NCBI GenBank assembly: GCA_965216335.1
Contig: OZ244154.1
Coordinates: 2,976,001 to 3,040,000, forward strand
DNA: 64,000 nt
Reading direction: 5' to 3'
Source of the DNA: JAHEJE01 sp965216335
GTDB taxonomy: Bacteria > Pseudomonadota > Alphaproteobacteria > Rhizobiales > Aestuariivirgaceae
The number at the start of each line of letters is the position of its first letter. Within the stretch, counting starts at the first letter, position 1. Shown here one piece after another: positions 36,748-44,629 of this stretch. The translations under genes and the position numbers were made by a program. The notes below the pieces were generated by a model. It was not told where the DNA came from, made no database searches, and saw nothing but the letters and a program-made list of their open reading frames with translations.

Positions 36748-37848
36748 TCAGTCCCTCAACACCTGGACGGCATCGCCGGTGATTTCGATGCCCAGTTCAT
36801 CGCCTTGGGCGTAGGTTTCCCGGCTGTCGCGCTGGTTCTGCATCCTGACGACGAATGGTGTGCCGTCGGCAAGTTTCAGATGATACTGCGTGTCGGTGCC
36901 GATATAGACGATGTTGGCCAGCGTGCCGGTCAGGGCCGCTTTTGATTTTGCCTTGGTCAGGCGGACGTGCTCCGGCCGGATCACGACGGTAGCCGGGCCT
37001 TTCGCGAACTCCCCATCCGGCAGCGCCGCGGCAACGGTCTTGCCGGACGGCAGTTTGATCCGCGCGCCGGACTTGCCGATCGACGTCAGCTCGACGGACA
37101 GGAAATTGCTGTCGCCGATGAAGTCGGCAACGAACCGTTCGGCGGGATGGTCGTAAATGTCCCGTGGCGGTCCGACCTGCAGGATTTTGCCCTTTTCCAT
37201 CACCGCGATGCGGTCCGACATGGTGAGCGCTTCTTCCTGATCGTGAGTGACGAAGATGAAGGTGATGCCGGTCTCGTTCTGCAGGCGCTTGAGCTCGATC
37301 TGCATTTCCTTGCGCAGCTTGTAGTCGAGAGCCGACAGCGGCTCATCCAGCAGCAGCACGCGCGGGTGCGGCGCCAGGGCCCGGGCCAGCGCGACGCGCT
37401 GCTGCTGGCCGCCGGAGATCTCGCTGACCCGCCGCGCCTTCAGCTCCTGCATCTGCACAAGCTGCAGCATGCGGTCCACGGTCTCGTTGATATCGGCCTT
37501 CGGCTTGCCGAGCATCTCAAGCCCGAAGGAAATATTGCCAGCCACCGTCATGTGCGGAAACAGGGCGTAGCTCTGGAACACCGTGTTGACCGGCCGCTGG
37601 TAGGGCGGCAGCAAAGATATATCGGAACCTTCGAGCAGGATGGTACCGGATGTCGGGGTGTCGAACCCGGCGATCAGCCGCAACAGCGTGGTCTTGCCGC
37701 ATCCCGATGGCCCCAACAGCGTGAAGAACTCGTTCTGCCGGATGGCCACCGACACATCGTCAAGCGCCGCCACCCGGCTCGCGCCACTGCCGAATATCCG
37801 GCTCACGCCATGCGCCTCGACGGCAACAGCCTCATTGCCCAACGCCAT
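36748..37848 (-). CDS. potA: Polyamine ABC transporter ATPase
   Basis: This is the ATPase of the polyamine importer. Walker A is GPSGCGKTTLLRL, the signature motif is SGGQQQRVALARAL, and Walker B is VLLLDEPLSALD. The C-terminal TOBE domain carries VVIRPEHVRL. At 366 residues it is typical. It is the first gene of potABCD on the minus strand; the promoter lies in the 37849-38140 gap shared with dacB. Confidence 0.93.
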   Translation of the reverse strand: MALGNEAVAVEAHGVSRIFGSGASRVAALDDVSVAIRQNEFFTLLGPSGCGKTTLLRLIAGFDTPTSGTILLEGSDISLLPPYQRPVNTVFQSYALFPHMTVAGNISFGLEMLGKPKADINETVDRMLQLVQMQELKARRVSEISGGQQQRVALARALAPHPRVLLLDEPLSALDYKLRKEMQIELKRLQNETGITFIFVTHDQEEALTMSDRIAVMEKGKILQVGPPRDIYDHPAERFVADFIGDSNFLSVELTSIGKSGARIKLPSGKTVAAALPDGEFAKGPATVVIRPEHVRLTKAKSKAALTGTLANIVYIGTDTQYHLKLADGTPFVVRMQNQRDSRETYAQGDELGIEITGDAVQVLRD

Positions 37849-38144
37849 CTATCGCACCCTCTCCCCAGTAATCCCGATCCTTCAGGGGAAACTTTACTTC
37901 GATAGGCGCCGGCTGCCAATCTCGTTCGTGCTTGAGGAAATTCGGGCATCGTCTGGAAGAGGTACGCCACATCAATCCTGCCGGTTTCGGAACTCGGGGC
38001 TTGCCCCCAGCCGCCGCCGCCAGGGCACGAAGTCTTGGCCGAAGCGGTGCCGGATTGGGAAGTTTGCGTATCGGCTGGCCTAACTTGCGAGAATCATTAA
38101 CATTGGCCCGTACCCGAATTCTACGAGTCCACCCCGGGGTTGCC
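37849..38144. other. Intergenic region between potA and dacB
   Basis: This region of nearly 300 bases separates divergent potA and dacB and should carry both promoters. I see no strong palindrome or tRNA in it. Short frames cross it on both strands but match nothing I recognise. Confidence 0.4.
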
Positions 38145-39509
38145 ATGCGTTCTCGCCTCCTACAGCCTTTTTTGACAATACCGAGCCATTTGTCCCACCG
38201 AAGGCCGGCTTTTCGCGCTCGCTGGACAGCGTTAGCCGGCACTTGTGGTCAATCAGACCACGGAGTGTCGCCTGTCTTGCCAGCAAACGCAAAAAGCCGG
38301 TCAAATGGCTCGGTATTGTCAAAAAAGGCTCTAGCCCTGGTTTTCGCCCTTCTGCTGTTGCCCGCCTCGGCCTTCGCCGGTGCAAAGGAAAAGGTGGCGG
38401 CTCTTGCACCCGCGGGGCTGGTGCTGGTGTTGAATGAAGACGGCGGCGAGCTGATTGTTCAAAACGCTGACAAGCCATTCGTGCCGGCGTCCGTTGCCAA
38501 GGTCGTCACGGCCTGGCTGGCGCTTAAGGTCCTGGGCGTCGATCACCGATTTGAAACCCGCTTCTATCTGGATGGTGATCGAGTGCTCTATGTACGTGGC
38601 GGCGGTGATCCCTTCTTGATCTCCGAAGAACTGGCGTTGCTTGCGCCAAAACTCGTCGCCGCCATCGGCAAGGCGCCTGTCACCGGCATTGTTCTTGATG
38701 CTGGCTATTACCCTGCGAACATCCGAATCCCGGGAATTGAGGACACTGATGAAGCCTATGACGCGCTGAATTCCGCCCTTGCGGTCAACTTCAATACCAT
38801 CCACGCGATACGCCGCGGCAAGACTGTCAAGTCCGCTGAAAAACAGACACCGATAACGCCCTTGGCAATCAGTCAGTTTCGGGCCCGCGGCCCCAACGGG
38901 CGGGGTCGTATCAGTCTGGCACAGGAAGACCCTGAGGTGGGCGTGCTGTATGCCGGCGAACTGATTGCCGCATTCATCGGCCGGGCTGGCGGGAAAGTCG
39001 ACGGCAAGATTTCAACCGGACCGGTCCCCGATGGTCTGGCGCCGGTCTATGTGCATAGTCAGTCGCGTTCATTGAAGGAGATCCTGAAGCTGTTGCTGCT
39101 CGGGTCCAACAACTACATCGCCAATCAGGTTTTCCTGGAAATCGGCGCGCACCGGCTCGGCGGTCCGGTCAGCCTGGAAAAGTCTTTGCGGGTCGCCCGC
39201 AAGGTTCTCGCCGAGCACGGTCTTGCCGAAGCCATCCATCTTGAGGAGGGCTCTGGCATCAGCCGCAAGAACCGTTTCACCGCTCGCGGTCTGGCAAAGC
39301 TGCTCGACGACTTTGCGCCACACGCCGAGTTGCTTCGCCGCGGCCGTGGCGGTTCCCGGTTCAAAACCGGCACCATCTCCGGCGTGCGCACTCTAGCCGG
39401 CTATGCCAAGACATCCAGTCACGGACAGGTCCGCTTCGTGATTTCACTCCGCGGCAACACGGGGCGGCTACGATTCCACCTGCTGCGGGCAATCGAACGC
39501 GGCTTCTAG
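38145..39509 (+). CDS. dacB: D-Ala-D-Ala carboxypeptidase (S13) with insertion in signal peptide
   Basis: This periplasmic penicillin-binding protein trims cell-wall peptides. The S13 motifs are SVAK (FVPASVAKVVT), SNN (LLGSNNYIANQ) and KTG (RFKTGTISG). The ATG at 38145 encodes MRSRLL, then 57 residues that come from a palindromic element, then ALVFALLLLPASAFA, the rest of a signal peptide. Removing the 171 bases joins these into one normal 21-residue signal, MRSRLLALVFALLLLPASAFA. The insertion is in frame and has no stop. Translation might instead restart at TTG 38316, inside the right arm of the element, giving MSKKALALVF. Export with the 57-residue extension is uncertain, so the gene may be impaired. 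Confidence 0.8.
   Translation: MRSRLLQPFLTIPSHLSHRRPAFRARWTALAGTCGQSDHGVSPVLPANAKSRSNGSVLSKKALALVFALLLLPASAFAGAKEKVAALAPAGLVLVLNEDGGELIVQNADKPFVPASVAKVVTAWLALKVLGVDHRFETRFYLDGDRVLYVRGGGDPFLISEELALLAPKLVAAIGKAPVTGIVLDAGYYPANIRIPGIEDTDEAYDALNSALAVNFNTIHAIRRGKTVKSAEKQTPITPLAISQFRARGPNGRGRISLAQEDPEVGVLYAGELIAAFIGRAGGKVDGKISTGPVPDGLAPVYVHSQSRSLKEILKLLLLGSNNYIANQVFLEIGAHRLGGPVSLEKSLRVARKVLAEHGLAEAIHLEEGSGISRKNRFTARGLAKLLDDFAPHAELLRRGRGGSRFKTGTISGVRTLAGYAKTSSHGQVRFVISLRGNTGRLRFHLLRAIERGF
38163..38331. mobile_element. Palindromic MITE-like element with TA flanks, in dacB
   Basis: Perfect 29-base inverted arms (38164-38192 and 38302-38330) flank an imperfect second pair (38205-38225 and 38280-38300, 18 of 21 matching). 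TA occurs at 38161-38162 and again at 38332-38333, as for the two-base target duplication of IS630/Tc1-type transposition. Excision with one TA restores an uninterrupted dacB signal peptide. The total added length is 171 bases, a multiple of three. It has no gene of its own, so it would need a transposase from elsewhere. Confidence 0.85.
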
Positions 39510-39523
39510 AGCGCTTGTCTTGC

Positions 39524-40462
39524 TTACTTCGCAAATGTCGGAATCGACATCGCGGCGTAGCGCCGTGAATGCAAGCCACGGGCGGATTGTTTCACGATTT
39601 GGCCAACGAGCCGGTACTGGTCGGCGAGCGGGCTGGTTTTGCGCCAAATCATCCCGATGGTCCGCGTGGGGCAGGGGCTGTCGAAGCGGCATATGGAGAC
39701 AGGAGCAGACCGTGTCTCGATATCGACAGCCATTTCGGGGATCAGCGTAACCCCGATGCCAGCCCCCACCATCTGCACCAGGGTCGATAACGCACTGCCG
39801 TCCAGTGTTTCACGGGCAAGGCCGGAATACATTCTGCAGAAGGACAGAGCCTGATCGCGAAAACAGTGTCCTTCTTCGAGGAGCAAAAGCTTCGTTTCAA
39901 ACAGCGCCTTGAGGTCGGGTATCGGCTTGCCTTCGTCTTCGCTTGGCCGCACAAGGACGAATTCCTCAGAAAACAGTGCGATCTCGCTGAGTGAGGGTTC
40001 TGATACCGGCAACGCCACAATTGCCGTGTCGAGTTGGCCGTCGATCAGCTCCTGCAGCAATTTCGCGGTCAATGTTTCGCGCACGTGCAGGTCAAGATTG
40101 GGATGCGAACTGGTTAGCCTGGGAATGATTGCCGGCAGCAGATACGGTGCAATCGTTGGGATTACACCGATACGCAGATGTCCGGCCAGCCGCGCCTTTG
40201 AGGCACGGGCCAGATCTGTCAGGTCGCTGACGGATCGCAGGATGTCACCGGCGCGCAGGGCAAATTCCTCACCCAGACCGGTCAGCCGCACCTGACGGGC
40301 ACTCCTTTCGAACAGGGCCGTACCCAACGCTTCCTCGAGTTCCTTGATCTGCATCGATAATGCAGGTTGGGAAATCGAACACGCTTCGGCGGCACGTCCG
40401 AAATGTCCGTGCCGGGCCAGTGCCTCGAAATAGCGAAGTTGCTTGAGGGTCAGATTCTTCAT
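39524..40462 (-). CDS. oxyR: OxyR, peroxide-sensing LysR regulator
   Basis: This 312-residue LysR regulator has an N-terminal winged helix (MKNLTLKQLRYFEALARHG) and the OxyR redox pair: Cys200 in EEGHCFRDQ and Cys209 in ALSFCRMY, aligned with Cys199/Cys208 of E. coli. Peroxide joins the two and activates transcription. It is divergent from katG, its usual target, across 264 bases, so it likely controls both. The ATG at 40462 has the family N-terminus. Confidence 0.93.
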   Translation of the reverse strand: MKNLTLKQLRYFEALARHGHFGRAAEACSISQPALSMQIKELEEALGTALFERSARQVRLTGLGEEFALRAGDILRSVSDLTDLARASKARLAGHLRIGVIPTIAPYLLPAIIPRLTSSHPNLDLHVRETLTAKLLQELIDGQLDTAIVALPVSEPSLSEIALFSEEFVLVRPSEDEGKPIPDLKALFETKLLLLEEGHCFRDQALSFCRMYSGLARETLDGSALSTLVQMVGAGIGVTLIPEMAVDIETRSAPVSICRFDSPCPTRTIGMIWRKTSPLADQYRLVGQIVKQSARGLHSRRYAAMSIPTFAK

Positions 40463-40726
40463 AAAATTATCTTATCACAACAATCACAAATTCCAATTTT
40501 TCCTAATCGCATGATACTGCTATAGACGGTTCACATGCGATGAGTGCCGACCGTCGCAACGATCCAAAGGCGTCTTCGGCCGGAGAGAAAATTTACAAAG
40601 GCCGAACCATTTGTCGCGCCGGTGACAAAGTTATCGCACACGCTGCGGATTGAGCTAATCTTGCCCCGGAGAAATGCCCTCGCTGGCACACCGGAGTCGT
40701 CAACACAGTTACGAATGGAGAGAGAG
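40463..40726. promoter_or_regulatory. Divergent oxyR-katG control region
   Basis: The 264 bases between the divergent starts are AT-rich at the oxyR end (around 40460-40530) compared with the surrounding genes. An OxyR tetramer site is expected here. A partial match, ATACTGCTATAG near 40512-40523, is visible, but I cannot assign the full operator. A GGAGAGAG site precedes the katG ATG. Confidence 0.4.
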
Positions 40727-42937
40727 ATGGAAGGAAGCAGAGCAAACAACGCAAGCGGATGCCCGGTCATGCATGGCGGTGCAACCAGAGCAGGTGCCGG
40801 CGCGCAGGTGAACAGGGACTGGTGGCCCAATCAGCTCAATCTGAAGATTCTTCATCAGCACTCCGCCAAGTCCGATCCGATGGGTGCGGACTTCAACTAT
40901 GCCGAAGAATTCAAGAAGCTCGACCTCAAAGCGCTGAAGAAGGATCTCTATGCCCTGATGACCGACAGCCAGGATTGGTGGCCGGCCGACTATGGTCACT
41001 ACGGCGGCCTGTTCATCCGCATGGCCTGGCATTCGGCCGGCACCTACCGCATGGGCGATGGCCGCGGCGGTGGCGGCACTGGCAATCAGCGCTTTGCCCC
41101 GCTCAACAGCTGGCCCGACAACGGCAACCTCGACAAGGCCCGCCGTCTGTTGTGGCCGATCAAGCAGAAGTACGGCAACAGGATTTCCTGGGCCGACCTG
41201 ATGATCCTGGCCGGCAACTGCGCCATTGAATCGATGGGCGGCAAGACCTTCGGTTTCGGCGGCGGGCGCCCGGACATCTGGGAGCCGGAAGAAGACATCT
41301 ACTGGGGCGCCGAGGACGAATGGCTTGGCGACAACCGTTATTCCGGCGACCGTGATCTTGAGAACCCGCTGGCCGCGGTGCAGATGGGTCTGATCTATGT
41401 CAACCCGGAAGGCCCGAACGGCGTTCCCGATATTCTCGCCTCCGGCCGCGACATTCGCGAGACGTTCGCGCGCATGGGCATGGATGACAGGGATACCGTG
41501 GCTCTGGTGGCCGGCGGTCACACTTTCGGCAAGGCACATGGCGCCGGTGACCCGGGCCTTGTCGGTCCGGAGCCGGAAGCAGCGCCGATCGAGGCCATGG
41601 GGTTCGGCTGGGCAAATGCGCACGGCACCGGCAAGGGCGATGACGCCACGACCAGCGGTGTCGAAGGTGCCTGGACGGCCAACCCGATCAAGTGGGACAA
41701 CGGCTATTTCGACCTGCTGTTCGGCTACGACTGGAACGTCACGAAGAGCCCGGCTGGCGCCTGGATCTGGGAGCCGGTGAACGTCAAGGAAGACGACATG
41801 GCACCGCAGGCCCATGACCCGTCCAAGAAGGTCAAGACCATGATGACCACCGCCGACATGGCGATGCGCATGGACCCGATCTACGGCCCGATCTCGAAAC
41901 GGTTCCACGAGAATCCGGATGAGTTCGCCGACGCCTTTGCCCGCGCCTGGTTCAAGCTGACCCACCGCGACATGGGGCCGAAATCGCGCTATCTGGGCGA
42001 TGAGGTTCCGGCAGAAGACCTGATCTGGCAGGATCCCATCCCCGCTGTCGACCACAAGCTGGTCGGCAAGAAGAACATCGAGGCGCTGAAGGAAAAGATC
42101 CTCGCCTCAGGCCTATCGATCTCCGAACTGGCGTCGACCGCCTGGGCCTCGGCATCGACCTTCCGAGGATCGGATATGCGCGGCGGTGCCAACGGCGCCC
42201 GCATCCGCCTTGCCCCGCAAAAGGACTGGGCCGTTAACCAGCCGCTGCAGCTAGCAAGGGTGCTGGAAACGCTGGAAGGCATCCAGGGTGAGTTCAACGC
42301 TGAGCAATCCGGCGGCAAGAAGGTGTCGCTTGCCGACCTCATCGTGCTCGGCGGCTGTGCTGCCGTCGAGCAGGCTGCCAAGAATGCCGGCTTTGACGTC
42401 CAGGTGCCATTCTCGCCGGGCCGCATGGATGCCTCGCAGGAGCAGACAGACCTGGAGAGCTTTGCCGTGCTGGAGCCGGCAGCCGACGGGTTCCGTAATT
42501 ATCAGCGCGCGAAATTTGCCGTCACCGGCGAGGAAATGCTGGTCGACCGGGCCCAGTTGCTGACGCTTACTGCGCCGGAGATGACTGCCCTAGTTGGCGG
42601 CATGCGCATGCTCGGTACAAATGCTGACGGCTCCAAGCACGGTGTCTTCACCAGCCAGACCGACACGCTGAGCAACGACTTCTTCGTCAATCTGCTCGAC
42701 ATGAGCACCGAGTGGAAGGCCAGCGCGGACAATGACGAAGTGTTCGAGGGCCGCGACCGTGCCACCGGCAAGGTGAAGTGGACCGCAACCCGCGCAGACC
42801 TCATCTTCGGCTCCAACTCACAACTACGCGCCCTGGCCGAGGTCTATGCCCAGAACGACTCGAAAGAAGCTTTCGTCAACGACTTCGTCGCCGCCTGGGC
42901 CAAGGTCATGAACGCCGACCGCTTCGACCTGGCTTGA
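40727..42937 (+). CDS. katG: Catalase-peroxidase
   Basis: This haem enzyme removes hydrogen peroxide. The N-terminal domain has the distal triad in RMAWHSAGTYR (Arg98, Trp101, His102), the proximal His in VAGGHTFGKAHG, and the Trp-Tyr-Met adduct residues (Tyr in LIYVNPEGPNG). The second, haem-free domain follows, for 736 residues in all. The start is ATG at 40727 after GGAGAGAG; a frame extending to 40544 covers the promoter and is rejected. It is divergent from oxyR. Confidence 0.96.
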   Translation: MEGSRANNASGCPVMHGGATRAGAGAQVNRDWWPNQLNLKILHQHSAKSDPMGADFNYAEEFKKLDLKALKKDLYALMTDSQDWWPADYGHYGGLFIRMAWHSAGTYRMGDGRGGGGTGNQRFAPLNSWPDNGNLDKARRLLWPIKQKYGNRISWADLMILAGNCAIESMGGKTFGFGGGRPDIWEPEEDIYWGAEDEWLGDNRYSGDRDLENPLAAVQMGLIYVNPEGPNGVPDILASGRDIRETFARMGMDDRDTVALVAGGHTFGKAHGAGDPGLVGPEPEAAPIEAMGFGWANAHGTGKGDDATTSGVEGAWTANPIKWDNGYFDLLFGYDWNVTKSPAGAWIWEPVNVKEDDMAPQAHDPSKKVKTMMTTADMAMRMDPIYGPISKRFHENPDEFADAFARAWFKLTHRDMGPKSRYLGDEVPAEDLIWQDPIPAVDHKLVGKKNIEALKEKILASGLSISELASTAWASASTFRGSDMRGGANGARIRLAPQKDWAVNQPLQLARVLETLEGIQGEFNAEQSGGKKVSLADLIVLGGCAAVEQAAKNAGFDVQVPFSPGRMDASQEQTDLESFAVLEPAADGFRNYQRAKFAVTGEEMLVDRAQLLTLTAPEMTALVGGMRMLGTNADGSKHGVFTSQTDTLSNDFFVNLLDMSTEWKASADNDEVFEGRDRATGKVKWTATRADLIFGSNSQLRALAEVYAQNDSKEAFVNDFVAAWAKVMNADRFDLA

Positions 42938-43010
42938 GCGCAACGCCAAACCTGCTCCGGATGCGCCAGTCGAGGTACCCGGAGCAGGCGACCTTGAGAT
43001 GCGTTGCGAC
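42938..43010. terminator. Large nested hairpin between katG and fumarase genes
   Basis: CCTGCTCCGG (42951-42960) and CCGGAGCAGG (42979-42988) are perfect 10-base arms. An outer pair, CGCAACGC (42939-42946) and GCGTTGCG (43001-43008), is also perfect. It lies between two convergent genes, so it probably stops transcription from both sides. No T-run is present, so it may act by structure or with Rho. Confidence 0.6.
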
Positions 43011-43025
43011 GACCCGGCTGGTCGG

Positions 43026-43703
43026 TCAGATGACTTCATCGCTGCGGTCGTCGGTTTCGCCGTAACGCTTGAGGACCGCCGGACGCGTTCCCTCGTAGGC
43101 CTTTGCCAGGTTTTTGGTTATCTTGGCGTTTTCGCGCTCGAACAGTGAATTGCCGGCCAGGTCGCATTCCACGATGAACGGCCCGAAATTTTCTGTGTCG
43201 ATAACCCACATGGCCTGGGCAAGGCCGAGTTCCTCGCGCCAGTGCAACCCCTTCACCGATTTGACGCCACGGCCAAGCAGGGCGCCGGTGCCGTAACCGA
43301 CCGTGGTCAGATAAATCGCACCGTTGGGCACGAAATGCCGCTTGTAGTCTTCAGGGGACATGCCGCCCTTGCCGATGATGATGCTGGCGCCGGATTTCCT
43401 GAACCACTCGCCGATCCATTTGGAAAACCGGAACGAGGCTGTTGCCGTCACCGCGCCCATGGTGAACGTGCCGTCCGGGTGCTGGGTGGCAGCCGGCGAG
43501 CAGTGGAAATTGGCACCGCTTTCAGCCGGCAGGTTCAAAGGCAAGTCGTGACCGTCCTCGATGGCGCGCTTGTAGACGCCTTCACGCGCGGTATAGACCA
43601 GGCCGTCGAGATAGACGATATCGCCGATCTTCAGCCTGGCCAGATCGGCCCGTGTCGGCGTGGTGCTCAGGCGGTTTTTGTCTGGGGCGCTGGCGGGTGC
43701 CAT
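43026..43703 (-). CDS. Class I fumarase beta subunit
   Basis: This is the C-terminal (beta) subunit of a two-subunit iron-sulfur hydratase of the fumarase/tartrate dehydratase type (225 residues). The block LKIGDIVYLDGLVYTAREG, then GGMSPEDY and YGTGALLGRG, are the family hallmarks. Start chosen: ATG at 43703, which overlaps the end of the alpha gene by 37 bases. A longer frame to 44288 lies entirely within the alpha gene and is rejected. It is the last gene of the SDH-like/fumarase operon. Confidence 0.88.
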   Translation of the reverse strand: MAPASAPDKNRLSTTPTRADLARLKIGDIVYLDGLVYTAREGVYKRAIEDGHDLPLNLPAESGANFHCSPAATQHPDGTFTMGAVTATASFRFSKWIGEWFRKSGASIIIGKGGMSPEDYKRHFVPNGAIYLTTVGYGTGALLGRGVKSVKGLHWREELGLAQAMWVIDTENFGPFIVECDLAGNSLFERENAKITKNLAKAYEGTRPAVLKRYGETDDRSDEVI

Positions 43704-44629
43704 TCGACCGTCTCCCGGCGTTGAAAATCGGTGAACCAGTGCGGATCGGTGCGGAACGCGACCGTGCCGTCGCCGTGAACGCGCGCCACGGCCCGGCGCG
43801 ACGACAGGCAGAAGGCGTGCACGCTCATCTGCATGCCGCCGGTGTGGCAGTATCCCACCTCGATGTGGCAGTCGATCACCATCGACTTGCCGACAAAGCC
43901 CATGGCGCCCATGCCGATGGAATTGCCGAGTTCCTTGAACTTGTCCTCCAGCGCGGCAATCTTCGGGTCGGGGTTGCGGTCGCCCACCGTGCGCAGGCAG
44001 GCGGCGCGCTTGCCGAGCACCATGCAGGTGTCCTTCGAGCCGCCCAGGCCGATGCCGATGATGGCCGGCTGGCAGGCCAGGCCGCGCTTGCCGAAGGCCA
44101 CCAGGCTGTCGAGATAGAACCGCTTGATACCCTCGATGCCGTCGGCGGGGAACAACATGCGATAGTCGGTGCCGAACAGCCCGCCCTTGTGCACGGTGAT
44201 CAGGTCGATCCAGTCGCCCTGCGGTTCGAAGGCATACTCGATTTCCGGTGCGTTGATGCCGACATTGTTGTCGTGATCGGTGCGCCACAGCGGGTGCACC
44301 CGGTTGGGCCTGAGCGGCACGCCGTTGGTGGCGTTGGCGGTGGCGTGGCGCAGGGCGGTTTCCAGCGCCACCGGTCCGCCCTCGATGCGGGCCTCATTGC
44401 CCATCTTGACATACCAGCGCGGACAGCCGGTGTCGCCGCACATGGCGCGCCGGTCCTGCTTGGCCGCCTCGTAGTTCTCCAGCATCGCCTGCAGCACGAA
44501 GGACGACAGATCGCCATCCTCGACGGCGGCGGTCTCTTTCAAGCCGTCGAGATAGTCTTGCGGTATCTCGATCGCCGCCTTGTCCATCAGTGTTTCGGCG
44601 GTCTTCTGAATGAGGTCGATGGCAATCAT
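43667..44629 (-). CDS. Class I fumarase alpha subunit
   Basis: This 320-residue subunit binds the [4Fe-4S] cluster, with Cys in MCGDTGCPRWYVKMG, GSKDTCMVLG and VGYCHTGGMQMS. Together with the beta subunit it would hydrate fumarate to malate, or act on a related dicarboxylate. The ATG at 44629 overlaps the stop of the flavoprotein gene (ATGA), so the two are translationally coupled. Sequence alone cannot separate fumarate from tartrate or mesaconate; the SDH-like genes upstream favour fumarate. Confidence 0.88.
   Translation of the reverse strand: MIAIDLIQKTAETLMDKAAIEIPQDYLDGLKETAAVEDGDLSSFVLQAMLENYEAAKQDRRAMCGDTGCPRWYVKMGNEARIEGGPVALETALRHATANATNGVPLRPNRVHPLWRTDHDNNVGINAPEIEYAFEPQGDWIDLITVHKGGLFGTDYRMLFPADGIEGIKRFYLDSLVAFGKRGLACQPAIIGIGLGGSKDTCMVLGKRAACLRTVGDRNPDPKIAALEDKFKELGNSIGMGAMGFVGKSMVIDCHIEVGYCHTGGMQMSVHAFCLSSRRAVARVHGDGTVAFRTDPHWFTDFQRRETVEWHPPAPQTKTA

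Noticed and set aside
37832..38242. A 136-codon minus-strand ORF ahead of potA
   Set aside because: It crosses part of the palindromic element and the dacB start, overlaps potA in another frame and matches nothing I know.
38080..38478. A minus-strand ORF across the palindromic element
   Set aside because: It arises because both arms read alike; it is antisense to the dacB signal peptide and core.
40544..40726. N-terminal extension of KatG to an upstream ATG
   Set aside because: It covers the oxyR-katG control region and adds residues unlike the family; ATG 40727 has a good ribosome site.
43703..44288. Long N-terminal extension of the fumarase beta subunit
   Set aside because: It lies within the alpha gene in another frame and reads as Arg/His-rich shadow sequence.
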